Below are positions 1 to 11,700 of a stretch of DNA of 64,000 nucleotides, piece by piece. The stretch's first letter is position 1. Each line of letters begins with the position of its first letter. The notes under the pieces were generated by a model. That model worked only from the letters and a program-made list of their open reading frames with translations, was not told the DNA's origin and did no database searches. Position numbers and translations under genes: made by a program. Source of the stretch: Hordeum vulgare subsp. vulgare (lineage: Eukaryota > Streptophyta > Magnoliopsida > Poales > Poaceae); NCBI RefSeq assembly GCF_904849725.1, contig NC_058519.1:579260676-579324675 (forward strand). The letters are read 5' to 3'.

Positions 1-1165
1 GGACAAAGTAATGTAGCAAGGACTAGTAGTAAAAGAATCGTAGGCTATGGATCGGTGATGGATGATTATGACGGATGTGATTCATCATGTAACAACTATA
101 ACACGGAGAGATAAGTAACTAGCTCCCGTTCGTCAATCTAATGTAGCCATGTATTCCGTATGTTGTCATACATGCTTAGGGAAAAGAACTTGCATGATAT
201 CTATTGTCCATCCCTCCCGTGGCAGCGGGGTCCTAATGGAAACTACGGGATATTAAGGTTCTCCTTTTAATAAAGAACCAGACCAACTCATTAACACTTG
301 GTGAATACATGAAGTCCTCATACTATGGTCATCTCCGGGAGTGGTTTCGGCTATTGTCACTCCGATGTTGCCGGGTCATAACACATAGTAGGTGACTAGA
401 ACTTGCAAGATAGGATCTAAAACACACATATATTGGTGACAACATAATAGGTTCAGATCTTAAATCATGGCACTCGGGCCCTAGTGACAAGCATTAAGCA
501 GGGCAAAGTAGTAGCAACATCAATCTCAGAACATAGTGGATACTAGGGACCAATCCCCGTCAAAACTAACTCGATTACATGATAGATCTCATCCAACTCA
601 TCACCGTCCAGCAAGCCTACGATGAGATTACTCACGAACGATGAAGAGCATCATGGAATTGGCGATGGAGGAAAGTTGATGATGACGATGGCGACGATTT
701 CCCCTCTCCGGAGCCCAAAACAGACTCCAGATCTTCCCTCCAGATGAAGAACAGGGGGTAGCGGTGCCTCCGTATCGTAAAACACGATGAAACCTTCTCT
801 CCGATTTTTTCCGAGTGAAACGGAAGATATAGAGCTGAGTTTGGAGGCGGTGGTGCCACGTGGTCCCCACAAGCCCTCATGGCGCGGCCGGGGGGGGGGG
901 GGGGTGGTCGTGGCCGGTGGGCTTGTGGCCCATTGGCACGCCTCCTCCGGTGGATCTCTGGGCAGGTATTTTTATTTTATTCCAGAAAAATTCTCCGTAA
1001 ATTTTCACGATATTCCGAGAACTTTTATTTCTGCACAAAAACAACACCTTGGAAATTCTACTGAAAACAACGTCAGTCCATGTTAGTTCCATTCAAATCA
1101 TGCAAATTATAGTCCAAAACAAGGGCAAAAGAGTTGTGAAAAGTAGATATGACGGAGACGTATCA
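1..1165 (-). mobile_element. Gypsy LTR, partial (runs off the left edge)
   Basis: Read on the minus strand, the LTR begins at 1165 with TGATACGTCTCC and continues past the window start. It matches, piece by piece, the plus-strand solo LTR at 22408-23781: the early segment with TTTTGCCC, the GC palindrome, the ATCGTCGCC block, and the later stretch with GGACCCCGCTGCCACGG. The base just outside its 5' end belongs to CACTA element A, so the retroelement is younger than that CACTA. Internal sequence, if any, lies off the left edge, so I cannot tell a solo LTR from a complete element. A TATA-like ATATAG (826-832, minus strand) lies about 20 bp past the palindrome. A run of 15 G at 890-904 sits in the palindrome loop. 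Confidence 0.88.
854..938 (-). promoter_or_regulatory. GC-rich palindrome next to the LTR TATA-like box
   Basis: The arms CCCCACAAGCCC (865-876) and GGGCTTGTGGCCC (919-931) face each other across a GC core that contains 15 consecutive G. The same architecture, CACAAGCC...GGCTTGTG, recurs in other LTR families in this window. Its place about 215-310 bp into the LTR, just before the TATA-like motif, suggests a promoter-proximal element. Confidence 0.6.
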
Positions 1166-2990
1166 GTAGCTTAGACTCATCCAACGAAGACTAAATTGGC
1201 TAATTATCCTACAAAATGACATAATTAGCTTAGTTAGGTGAAAACATCATAAGAACCTTGGTTAGCTCATTAATATGACCAATTTAGCTCAAAAATGAAA
1301 TAATAAGCTCAAAATGGCATAAGAACCTTGGTTAGCTCATGAATATTATATACTTTGCTTGGCTTCCACCTAAATGATATAATTAGCCAATTTAGCTCCA
1401 AAATGCCTTAATAATCATAGTTAGCTCCAAAATGACATATTTCACCCAAGTTAGTTCCGAGATGACCTATACTTAGCTTGGCTTCCACCTAAATGACATA
1501 ATTAGCTTAGTTAGCTCCAAAATAGCCTATTTAATAAAAAATGACATATGCTTAGCTAATTATCCTCTAAAATGACATAATTAGCTCCAATAAGGCATAC
1601 TTAGCTAATTTAGCCCGAAGAAGGGGACAAGAGGAGAAGAAAGAGGAAAAATGAAAAGAAGGAAGAAGAAGAAGAAGAGAAGAAGTGAAGAAGAAGGAGA
1701 AGGAGAAGGAGGAGAGAAGCTCCTTCTCCTTCTTCTCCTTCTTCTTGTCCTTCTTCTTTTCTTTTCTTCTCCTCTTCCTTCTCCTTCTCCTCCTCCTTCT
1801 CCTCCTTATCCTCCTGCTTCTTTTACTTCTCCTTCTTCTACTCTTCTTGCTTCTTCTCTTTCTCTTCTTCTACGTAGCTTAGACTCATCCAACAAAGACT
1901 AAACTGGCTAATTATCCTACAAAATGACATAATTAGCTTAGTTAGGTGAAAACATCATAAGAACCTTGGTTAGCTCATTAAAATGACTAATTTAGCTCAA
2001 AAATAAAATAATAAGCTCAAAATGGCATAAGAACCTTGGTTAACTCATGAATATTATATACTTAGCTTGGCTTCCACCTAAAAGACATAATTCGCCAATT
2101 TAGCTCCAAAATGCCTTAATAATCATAGTTGGTCCAAAATGACATATTTTACCCAAGTTAGCTCCAGAATGGCCTATACTTAGCTTGCCTTCCACCTAAA
2201 TGACATAATTAGCTTAGTTAGCTCCAAAATGGCCTATTTAAAAAAAAGACATATACTTAGCTAATTATCCTCCAAAATGACATAATTAGCTCCAAAAAGG
2301 CATAATTAGCTAATTTAGCCAGAAGAAGGGGACAAGAGGAGAAAAAAGAGGAAAAATGAAAAGAAGGAAGAAGAAGAAGATAATAATAAGAAGATAAGAA
2401 GGAGAAGGAGAAGGAGGAAGAAGAAGGAGAAGAAGGAGAAGGAGGAGAGAAGCTCCTTCTCCTCCTTATTCTCCTTCTTCTTGTCCTTCTTCTTTTCTTC
2501 TTCTTCTCCTCTTCCTTCTCCTTCTCCTCCTCCTTATCCCCCTCCTTATCCTTCTCCATCTTCTTCTTCTTCTTCTTTTTCTTCTCCTTCTTCTTCTCTT
2601 CTTGCTTCTTCTCTTTCTTCTTCTACGTAGGTTATTTTTCCCAACAAAGACATACTTAGCTAATTATCCTCCAAAATGACATAATTAGCATAGTTAGGTA
2701 AAAACATCATAAGAACCTTGGTTAGCTCATTAAAATGACTAATTTAGCTCCAAAAAGACATAATAAGGTCAAAATGGATTAATAATCATATTTGGCTACA
2801 AAATGACATATTTTATCCAAGTTAGCTCTAGAATGACCTATACTTAGCTAAGTTCTCTCCTAAATGACATAATAAGGCTATGTAGCTCCAAGATGACCTA
2901 TTCCACCTAACTTAGCTATTAAATGGCCTATACTTAGCTAAGTTCTCTCTGAACTAACCTATATATACTTCTTCATCTAGTATTCTTCTT
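1166..2990 (+). repeat. Tandem units with purine/pyrimidine hairpins in a CACTA intron
   Basis: Two long units start with the same GTAGCTTAGACTCATCCAAC-type sequence at 1166 and 1873, about 707 bp apart, and a partial third follows from about 2631. Each has many short variants of TTAGCTCCAAAATGACATA, then a GAA/GAG-rich strand turning into a CTT/CTC-rich strand at a GAAGCTCCTTC-like centre. Read as RNA these are long GA:CU hairpins. By analogy with element B they belong to the last intron of the second CACTA gene, ending at the TTTTGTAG acceptor near 3017. Confidence 0.8.
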
Positions 2991-3017
2991 CTAACTTTCT
3001 TATTTGTTATTTTGTAG

Positions 3018-3290
3018 ATTACATTCCCTTCACGGGAAGCTTGGATTATATTGATGGAATGCTTTAATATGATTTCTTGTACCATGGCTTCACGGAAGCT
3101 TGTATTTAAACTATTGTAGTATATGTATCTATATGAAACTTTGTATGCATGGATGAAACTGGTGTAATATATGGTTTGGTACACATGCAACTTGCATAAT
3201 ATGTATGTACTAGGGATGAAAGTTATTTTAATATTGTTATGAGTACGGAAACAAATTTATTTTTGTCAAATATATATATATCCTGATTAT
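3018..3290 (+). other. Putative last exon and 3' region of the second CACTA gene, element A
   Basis: After the acceptor-like TTATTTTGTAG the sequence runs ATTACATTCCC..GGAAGCTTGGATTATATTGATGGAATGC. This aligns loosely with the last exon of element B at 46806 (ATTGGATGTAC..GGAAGCTGGCATTGGAGTGC). An AT-rich tail with repeated TATGGATGAAAC follows in both elements. No long frame is visible; it is probably only a few codons plus 3' UTR. Confidence 0.45.
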
Positions 3291-3374
3291 TGTGATAATT
3301 GCTTTATATAATAGGAAATAAAATAAAAAGGGGATGTTTTCAGCCTTTGCCATGAGGGGGAAGACGATAAAGGA

Positions 3375-3715
3375 CTCAGGGCAGACGGGAAAGAGGGGAG
3401 GGAGAGGGGCTGGGTCCCCCCTTTGCCGTCAGCCCCCTCATGGCAAAGGGGGAGGGCATACGGAAAAGAGGGGAGAGAGAGGTGCTGGGTGCCCCCTTTC
3501 CCGTGAGCCCCCTCATGGCAAAGGGAGAAGGGGAGACAACAAAGGGCGGAGAGAGAGAGGGGCTGGGTCCCCCCTTTGCTGCCAGCCCCCTCATGGCAAA
3601 GGGAGAAGGGCAGACGACAAAGGGGAGAGAGAGAGGGGCTGGGTACCCCCTTTGCCGTCAGCCCCCTCATGGCAAAGGGGGGAGGGCAGACGGCAAAGAG
3701 GGAGGCCTGCCGTTA
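3375..3715 (+). repeat. 76-bp tandem subterminal repeats of CACTA element A
   Basis: AGCCCCCTCATGGCAAAG recurs at 3431, 3506, 3584 and 3660, spacings of 75, 78 and 76 bp. Each unit couples CCCCTTTGCCGTC with ATGGCAAAGG and a purine-rich GAGAGAGAGGGGCTGGGT spacer. Subterminal repeats of this kind are the usual transposase-binding region of CACTA elements; that function is inferred. Confidence 0.85.
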
Positions 3716-3951
3716 ACACTTAACAGGACCGTCTGTGGATCTGCCGTCCCATTTAATTTGCCGTATGCCACCTCATGGCAAATATTCTTTGCCGTCCGCC
3801 TTACAGAAGCAGACGGCAAATAACCTCTTCACCAGATATTTTTTGCCATCTACTTTGCCGTCTGCTGACGGACGGCAAAGCCTTTGCCATCCGTGGTTCC
3901 CCCCTTTGCCGTCAGCTAAGGGAGACGGCAAATTCTCAGATTCTTGTAGTG

Positions 3952-4187
3952 AGTCCACCTTTGACCAAATGCAAGATGGGGTGGTTTGACCATGCTGAAC
4001 TCATGTAGGTTTCATTTTCGTGTTATGGCAGGGTGAGACGTGAGACCTATTTGGGGGCATGTATTCGTTGCCAGGATTCCGTCCCACCATCAAGAAGTGG
4101 CGGCAGACGAGACATGTGCCACATAGAAGTTGGGCATTGGGTATTTTGAACGTATCAAACCACCATTTGCATACATATTTTTGTTCC
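3952..4187. other. Short unassigned stretch between CACTA A and the first solo LTR
   Basis: About 236 bp with no recognisable coding frame or repeat. Because the solo LTR beginning at 4193 carries a TSD, this sequence was once continuous with the island that resumes at 27594. It is therefore part of the older target locus. Confidence 0.5.
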
Positions 4188-4192
4188 ACGTG

Positions 4193-5151
4193 TGCTACGT
4201 CTCCAACCTATCTATAATTTTTGATTGTTCCATGCTGATATATTATCATTTTAGAATACTTTTAGGGTATTTATTTACCAATTTATATTTTTTTGAGCAC
4301 TAACCTATTGACCCAATGACGAGTGTCAGTTCTTGTTTTCTGCATGTTTTTCACTTTTCAGGTTTTCCATACCAAACGAAGACCAATTGACCTGAATTTT
4401 TGGTGATTTTTTATGGACCAAAACAAGATCGAGGAGTATCGAAAGAAGGTTGGAGGCCGCACGAAGGGTCCACAAGCCAACAGGGCGCACCCTGGGGGAA
4501 TGCGTCCTGATGGCTTGTCCCTCCCTCTGGCCCTCCCGACTCTGTTCTATGGCTTATAAATTCTCTTATACCCTAGAAACATCATACGGAGTCCCGAAAA
4601 ACTTTTTACGCCGCCGCAAGTCTCTGTTCCGACGGGAGGCCATTTGGAGCTCCGTTCCGGCACCCTGCCAAAGGGGGGATCAGTCACGGAGGGCCACTTC
4701 ATCAACCTTCCTGCCCTCACGATGATGTGTGAGTATTTCACCACACACCTACGGGTCTATAGCCAGTATCTAGATGGCAATCTCTCTCTCTCTCTCTCTC
4801 TTTGATCTTCAATACAATGATCATCGCATCTTTGCTCTGATCCACATGATGTTGTTCCTTTTGTGCGGTGCATTTGTTGGGATCCAATAAATTGTGGGTT
4901 TATGTTCAGGTTATTCATTATAAATATCTGAGTCTCCCATGAATACTTACATGATTCTTATGTGCATGATCATGATAGCTTCGTAATTCTCTCCAATCTA
5001 TTGAAATAGTTTGGCCAACTAGATTGATATTTCTTCGGTAAGAGAGGTGCATTGTGGTAGGTTCAATACGGTGAATTTCTATATCCCAGCGACAGAAGGA
5101 GATAAGATCCGTCTTTGTGTTGCTGCTACTAAGGATAAAATGATGGGTTTA
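4193..5151 (+). mobile_element. Solo gypsy LTR, first segment (outermost left nest)
   Basis: The LTR starts TGCTACGTCTCC and is preceded by ACGTG (4188-4192). Its other end, ...AAGTATCA at 27588, is followed by ACATG (27589-27593), a 5-bp TSD with one mismatch. The LTR resumes at 26217 after the copia insertion and again at 27091 after a DNA transposon. A second copy of the family begins at 55891 and confirms continuity across both insertions. With no internal region between the TSDs this is a solo LTR, the normal outcome of LTR-LTR recombination. It contains a GC palindrome (4466-4523), a TATA-like box (TTATAAA at 4554) and a CT microsatellite near 4781-4802. Confidence 0.85.
4466..4523 (+). 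promoter_or_regulatory. GC palindrome about 31 bp upstream of a TATA box
   Basis: GGGTCCACAAGCC pairs imperfectly with GGCTTGTCCC across a core holding CGCACC and CTGGGGGAATGCG. TTATAAA follows at 4554-4560. The arrangement matches the sister LTR at 56157-56226, where the TATA box follows after about 30 bp. Confidence 0.6.
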
Positions 5152-6909
5152 TGTTGCGGAACGTTGCATGGGAAACAAAAAATTTCCTACGCACACAAAA
5201 ACCTATCATGGCGATGATCATCTACGAGAGGGAGATTGGATCCATATACCCTTGTAGATCGCTAAGTGGGAAGCGTTAAGAAACGCGGTTGATGTAGTGG
5301 AACGTCTTCGCGATCCAAATAGCCATCGTCCCACGATCCGTCCCGACCTAGCACCGAACGGACGACACCTCGGTGTTCAGCACACGTACAGCTCGATGAC
5401 GATCTCCGTATTCTTGATTTAGCAAGAGAGACGAAGAGGTAGCTGAATTCTCCGGCAGCACGATGGCGTGGCGGTGATGATGGTGGAGCTACTCCGGCAA
5501 GGCTTCGTCGTGCTGTATCGATCTAGCTACGAGGTGTCACGATGTAGTGGAGGGAGAGAGGTTTGCACAAAGGCTTGAGGTGCAAAAACCCTCTCAAACC
5601 TTCACTATATATAGGAGGAACAAGAGGGAGCCTGCCTTGCGTCCTACTTCTAGTAGGAGGGTTTGGCCGAGCCAAGGAGGAAGGTCTCCTCCTCTAATTC
5701 GGTTTAGTGGAGGAGTCCTTTCCGTCTTGTCCACCTCCTTCCTTTTTTATTTTTTTCCTTTTTTTGCCTTGGACGAAATAGGCTTATTGGGCTGGCCTAA
5801 CCAGCCCACTAAGGGCTGGTGCACCACCCATGGGCCTATTAGGTCCTCTCCCGGGTGGATGGCCCCTCCCGGTAAAACCCTGGAACCCATTCGGCACTCC
5901 TTGTACTTTATCGGTAATGCGTGAAATCTTTTCGGAAGCCAAATGCAACAATCCTATATATCAATCTTCGTTTTTGGACCATTCAGGAGACACTCGTGAC
6001 TTCTGGGATCTCATCCGGGACTCCGAACAACATTCAGTTACCAACATCAATAATTCAACTATATCAAAAATGTCACCGAACCTTAAGTGTGCAGACCCTG
6101 CGGGTTCGAGAACTATGTAGATATGACCGAGACACTCTTCGGTCAATATCCTACATATTCTACGAAGATCTTATCGGTTGAACCTCTATGTCAAGGATTC
6201 ACACAATGACGTATATAATTCCCTTTGTCCTTCGGTATGTTACTTGCCCGAGATTCGATCGTCGGTATCGCCATACCTATTTCAATATTGTTACCGCAAG
6301 TCACTTTACTCGTTCCGTAATACAAGATCCCGTGGCTAACTCTTTAGTCACATTGCTTGCAATGCTTGTTTGTGATGTTGTATTACCGAGTGGGCCCCGA
6401 GATACCTCTCCGTCACACGGAGTGACAAATCCCAGTCTTGATCCATGCTAACTCAACGGACACCTTCGGAGATGCATGTAGAGTACCTTTATAGTCACCC
6501 AGTAACGTTGCGACGTTTGATACACATAAGGCATTCCTCCGGTGTCAGTGAGTTACATGATCTCATGGTCATAGGAATGTATACTTGTCATGCAGAAAAC
6601 AGTAGCAACAAAATGACACGATCATATGCTACGTTTATAGTTTGGGTCTTGTCCATCACATCATTCTCCTAATGATGTGATCCCGTTATCAAGTGACAAC
6701 ACTTGTCTATGGCTAGGAAAGCTTAACCATCCTTGACCAACAGGCTAGTCAAATAGGGGCTCACTAGGGACATTGTTTTGTCTATATATCCACACATGCT
6801 TTTATGTTTCCATTCAATACAATTATAGCATGGATAATAAACGATTATCTTGAAACACGAAACATAATAATAACTATGTTATTATTGCCTCTAGGGCATA
6901 TTTCCAACA
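5152..6909 (-). repeat. Angela-type copia 3' LTR
   Basis: About 1.76 kb, ending in TG..CA. It holds the family's signature stretches: ATCTACGAGAGGGAGATTGG, the TATA region CTATATATAGGAGGA near 5608, GCAGACCCTGCGGGTTCGAG, and TAATAAACGATTATC near the other end. It differs from the 5' LTR at many scattered sites and by small gaps, so the insertion is not recent. Confidence 0.92.
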
Positions 6910-6921
6910 GTCTCCCACTTG
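6910..6921 (-). other. Copia polypurine tract
   Basis: On the minus strand the sequence next to the 3' LTR is CAAGTGGGAGAC followed directly by TGTTGG. A short purine-rich tract abutting the 3' LTR is the plus-strand primer of copia elements. Confidence 0.8.
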
Positions 6922-6960
6922 AACTAGAGTCAATTATCTAGCCTCACATCTCTATGTGAT

Positions 6961-7851
6961 TTACAATGTAATGAATCTAACACCCATACAGTTCTGGTCT
7001 TGATCATGCTTTCCTCGTGGAAGAGGTCTAGTCAGCGGATCTACAACATTCAGATCCGTGTGCACTTTGCAAATATTTATGTACTCCTCCTTGATGTAAT
7101 CGCGGATGGCATTGAAGCGTCGCTTTATGTTTCTGGTCCTCTTGTGAAACCTTGGTTCCTTGGCTAGAGAAATGGCACCAGTCTTGTCGCATAACAGATT
7201 GATTGGATCCAGTGCACTTGGCACTACTCCAAGATCTGACATGAACTACTTCATCCAGACACCTTCCTTAGCCGCCTCTAAGGCAGCTATGTACTCCGCT
7301 TCGCATGTAGAATCAGCTACAACGCTTTGCTTGGAACTGCACCAGCTTACCGCTCCCCCGTTAAGAATAAATACGTATCCGGTTTGAGACTTAGAGTCAT
7401 CCGGATCAGTGTGAAAGCTTGCATCGACGTAACCCTTTACGACGAGCTCTTCATCACCTCCATAAAGGAGAAACATTTCCTTAGTCCTTTTCAGGTACTT
7501 CAGAATATTCTTGACCGCTGTCCAGTGTTCCACTCCTAGATCACTTGGAAACCTGCCTGCCATACTTATGGCGAGGCTGACATCCGGTCTTGTGCACAAC
7601 ATTGCATACATAGACCCTATGGGTGAAGCATAGGGGACGACACTCATCTTTTCTCTATCTTCTGCAGTTACTGAGCATTAACTCTTACTCAACTTTATAC
7701 CTTGTAACAGGGGAAAGTACCCCTTCTTGGATTGTTCCATTTTGAGCTTCTTCAAAACTTTATCAAGGTATGTGCTTTGTGAAAGAGCTATAAGGCGCCT
7801 TGACCTATCTCTATAGATCTTTATGCCCAATATGTAAGCAGCTTCTCCTAG
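6961..7851 (-). pseudogene. Copia RT C-terminal part and RNase H, broken
   Basis: This follows the nested insertion. The first piece (7678-7851) encodes LGEAAYILGIKIYRDRSRR and QSTYLDKVLKKL, the end of a copia reverse transcriptase. A stop at 7677-7679 stands where Gln is usual, as a CAA-to-TAA change would give. RNase H follows (7246-7647: YVDASFHTDPDDSKSQTG, TCEAEYIAA), then a C-terminal stretch (6961-7242) with the usual HKRTRNIKRRFNAIRDYI region, a frame break between the last two. It would have removed RNA from the RNA-DNA hybrid during replication. The polypurine tract follows. Confidence 0.87.
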
Positions 7852-7856
7852 GTCCT

Positions 7857-8764
7857 TGATACATCCCAAACGTATCTATAACTTCTGCATGTTAAATGAT
7901 CTTTTAGGTGACATTGTTATATGTTTTGCAACACTTTTATATCTTTTTACACATATTTGGAGTAGCCTACTAACTCAGTGCACCGAGTGCCAGTTTCTAT
8001 CTGCTGATGTCTTTTTTGCACGGGCTTTTACCCAATTTGATGGAGCCCCAAAAATCCCGAGAAAAATATATAAAAATCAGCACACGAGAAGCTTCATGAA
8101 GCAAGAAAGGGGGCCAGGGGCCACCCAGGCGACCTGTGGGCGCGGACCACCCCCAGGCCGCGCAGGGAGGCTGCCTGGGTGGGTCCCACGCTCTCCAGTG
8201 CCCTCCTTTCACCTATATTTACCCCTCGACGAGGAAAACCCTATTTGAGATCCAGAATCGCAAATTTCTCCATCGTTCTGCTCCCACAGCGCTTCCAGGA
8301 TTGGGAGCGTTAGGAGACCTCTTCCCGACACCGTCCCGAAGGGAGGATTGACCTACGGGAGCTTCTCCACCACCATGGACGCTTCCCGGACGTGCCGTGA
8401 GTAGTCCTCCTTGGACAATGAGTCCATGACAAATAGCTATGTGATGTCTTCTCTCCAATCTTCTGCTTCCATGATTAGTCCTTGTGAGATGCCCTACATG
8501 ATCAAGGCACCTATGTTATTTTCATGCTATTGCTATGCTTGGTTTGTTGGGATCCGATGGATTATGAGATTATGTTCAAATTTTTATGAGTTATATATTT
8601 GATTATACTTTTATATTATGTTCTTTAGTGATTCATGCATGTTCTCAGTTGCTTTGTATTGCTTCGGCCGAGTAGTAGATTGTAACTCCAATAGGGAGCG
8701 TTATGCATGATTGTAGGTTCATGCCCCTGATGTCTAGCTTGAGTGACACAAACATGAGACTAGG
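7857..8764 (+). mobile_element. Solo gypsy LTR inside the copia RT gene, first segment
   Basis: The LTR opens TGATACATCCCAAACG. The preceding GTCCT (7852-7856) is repeated exactly at 18722-18726 after the second segment. Between the two TSD copies are this LTR and the younger element at 8765-18061 and no internal region of its own, so it is a solo LTR. It has a palindrome at 8117-8184 and a TATA-like CTATATTTA at 8213. The insertion splits the copia RT between SMKD and LGEA. Confidence 0.85.
8117..8184 (+). promoter_or_regulatory. GC palindrome about 30 bp upstream of a TATA-like box
   Basis: GGGGCCACCCAGGC pairs with GCCTGGGTGGGTCCC, with GGGCGCGG and CCGCGC facing each other around a C-rich loop. 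CTATATTTA follows near 8213. Position in the LTR (about +260) and distance to the TATA match the palindromes of the other LTR families here, although the arm sequence differs. Confidence 0.6.
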
Positions 8765-11700
8765 TGTAACATCCCAAAATTATAAATTTTGGAATGTTAA
8801 TATAATTATTAGATTGATTGTTTGTTTGTTTGCTGAGTGACTGAAACTTGTGTGAAATTTGAAACTTTTCGAAACTTTTGAATGAGAGGGAATAAAATGA
8901 CATTCCCCTTCTCCTGTGAATTCAAATTCAAGCTTTTAAAAGCAAAGAGAGAAGATGACATGACTTCTTCAACTATAAAGAATTTGAACGGAGATATTTG
9001 CATTGAATTCTTTTGCATTTCCATCCGTTTTCTTCGTGCAAGAAATGTCGGGAAATACATTCTAAAGAGCGGAGGAACATGACCCTCAAATACCCGGGCA
9101 TTTTGAATGTTATTTGCACCCTCAAACTTAGAGGATCATTTGAAAATTATTTGCAAAAAGAAATAATGCTTTTAGGGATTTTTGGAAAAACATTTTTTCT
9201 GAAGTTTTTATTTTTGCCGTGGAAAAATGCCCATCATCTATATTTATTTTTCTGATAATTGTAGTATATAACAACTCTTTATTCCGAATTGATTTGATTT
9301 CCTTTTTAACGTTTTGGTTTCCTAGTTTTGAAAATAGGAAGGATATCACTTTTATTAGGAAATACCCCCTAGCCCATTAAACACTTTCCAAACTTGGCCC
9401 AACCAGATCATCTTCTACCTCTCTCTCCCTCACGTCACAACAGGAAGTTTCCTTCCATGGAGAGGAGAGCCCCACCTCCGGGATTCGCGAAGCCCTTACC
9501 TTCCCAGCGCCTCCCGTCGCCTCTATAAGAAGCCCCTCACCCTCCTCGTTCCATTCCCGTTAAAATCTTCTCCTCTCCTCGCCTCTAACTCGTGCCCCAC
9601 CTCGCCGGAGTCGTCACCGGAAACTCACGGAGAACATCACAGGAGCTCCTCCACCTCCACCCTTCGGCCACCTCCCCCCACCACCTCGGCCTCCTCCACC
9701 GCCGCCACCCCTCCTCCTCGCCCCCCTGCACCTCCCCTCGCCAGAACTCCTCCCCATCGCCCCCTGCTTCCCCATTGCCAGGCACGAGCAACAGGAGCTT
9801 CCTCCTCCGTCTCGCCCCCCTGCAGCCCCCCTCCACCTCGCCACCCCACCCCCTTCGGCCCCCTTGCCACCCCACCTCCCCTCGCCGGCCCCTCCCCCCC
9901 ACCGGCACCCCCTTCCCACCTCGCCACCATCAGCCATGGGATCATCTCCCAGCCGAGGTGACTCTCCTCCCCTTTTTTTTCTTGTTTTGTTTTTTTAGTT
10001 TTAGCCCTTAGATCCTATTTAGATGGTTAGATTAGGTCCTAGAGATACCTCTTCGGTTTAGAGTAGAAAACTAGCGGTTTTAATTCACTTATGTATTAGC
10101 CAGCAGGTTTTGCTTAGCCTCGGCCGTTTGCTCAAGTTTGCAGCAAACGCACTCCGCAACCTATAGTAGCATGCCACGTGTACCCCCTGTTAGATACTAG
10201 TTAACTTTAGTTTTTCTGTCTAAATTGCAAAAACAAAAAGTTTCTGTTTTGTTTTGGCCACAACTTTTTATCCCAAAGTCCAATGACATTGATTCTGGTT
10301 CCAGTAGCTCACAAATTTCCGGTAGATTTTAAAAACATATAATTTGTCTATGTTTGAAATTTCAAATATAAGTTAGATCAGATTTAGTTGAAACCTTGTT
10401 TTGCCTATTCCAGGAGTTTAAAAATAGCTTCTAATTTGATTCCTTTTGGTACTGATCACTAGTGATCTTATTTATCAGTGGTAAAAACTCCAGATTTGTT
10501 TGTGAATTTTAGCTCACTGTTTCATGTGAAACAATTTCTGTTTCACCTCTTTTAGGATTTCGACTAATTCCTTTTCTAGCTTTGTTTTAAAATATTTTAT
10601 TTATTATTTCAGAAAGATTATTATGTTTTGTTTCTGTTAGTTAACAGTAGTTTTGCAACAAGTTTTTATTTTATTTTTATTTGTTTTCATGAAATCAATT
10701 CTAGTTCCGTAGTAACGTGCAATTGTTTTCACCATTGTTTCAAATCCCGTTTGGGAATACTTTCAAATAGTTTTGTGAAAAATACTTTATTTTATCTTAG
10801 TTAAATTTATATTTTAGTTCCTTGTTATTATTTTCTGTTAGACAAAAACTATTTAGTGTTTGACGTAGTAGAAGACTCCCTAGTCTTATTTGAAGTTTCC
10901 GGATTTCTTATTCACTCTCTTCTTCGTTTTGATTGCTAGAATGATTGCTAGTATGAGTGCTTATGTGAATGATATGTTTGTTATATAGATTTCATCGGAG
11001 AGTGACGAGTAGTCTATCAAGTTATTTCTCGAGAAATTCTTCTTCCTCAACATCACCAGGCAAGTCACTTTGATCATACTATCACCTATGTTTTATGCAT
11101 CGTAGTTCTACCATCCTATGCCCAATTGCATGCTGCTTAGGTACTTGGAAATTTTAGTAAAGGTTGTAGTATCATGTGGTAGGCACACAACAACCCCGAT
11201 ACTTGGCCCTGGGACGACAAATTTCATATTGCTATGCTTGAGTAGACGGGAATTCGGTTGAGTGCATAACACGAGTGATGCGAGGTTGATTAAATAATCA
11301 AGACCGGTTAAGACTAGATTTTCAAGACCTCGGACGCAATGCAACTCTGGGTGAAGGACAGTTAATCGGCTCCCTGGAGAACCCAGTGGATGACCCGGGA
11401 TGCTGGAGAGGCCATGATATCCTGCGGAAAGCTTCACCCAGGCTCAAAGAGACGGACGGATATTTTCAAGACCCAAGGCTTACCTGCACAGCCACAAGTC
11501 ATTATGGGCTCTAGCTTGGTTGGACAACATGGCGACTCTGGACAGGCGGTGCTAGCAGATGTAGAAGAACGGTAGGATTGGACGGGCACCGACAGGGATT
11601 CACAGGGACCCGTTGAAAGACCATGTTTTGATCATCCGGTCTTCAAACACCCTGAAGTGCGAGGACATACACGGAGGCGATCAAATCTTGTGGGGAACGT

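Larger units (their letters stand above)
1166..3951 (+). mobile_element. CACTA element A, 3' part
   Basis: The right end is defined by ...TTGTAGTG at 3944-3951, whose reverse complement opens CACTACAAGAATC, a CACTA-type terminal inverted repeat. Next come subterminal TTTGCCGTC/GACGGCAAA repeats (3330-3940). Further in is a 3' splice site and transcript end like that of CACTA element B, preceded by arrays of purine/pyrimidine hairpins. The layout matches the 3' third of element B (43908-47703), so the two are the same or sister families and both read left to right. The transposase half is missing because the LTR at 1-1165 is inserted here; it should resume beyond the left edge. Confidence 0.85.

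Noticed and set aside
1651..2559. Long Lys/Glu- and Leu/Ser/Phe-rich open frames
   Set aside because: They are translations of GAA/GAG and CTT/CTC runs, open on both strands, and lie in an intron-like repeat array.
3287..3823. Frames made of MAKGEG and HGKG repeats
   Set aside because: They translate the 76-bp subterminal repeats of CACTA A, in different frames on both strands.
5547..6672. Frames within the copia LTR
   Set aside because: They lie on the strand opposite to the element and are not conserved between the LTR copies; LTRs of this family do not code.
9585..10011. Overlapping Gly/Arg- and Pro/Ser-rich frames on both strands
   Set aside because: They lie in the GC-rich LTR block, occur in several frames at once and recur in LTR2. 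This is composition, not coding.
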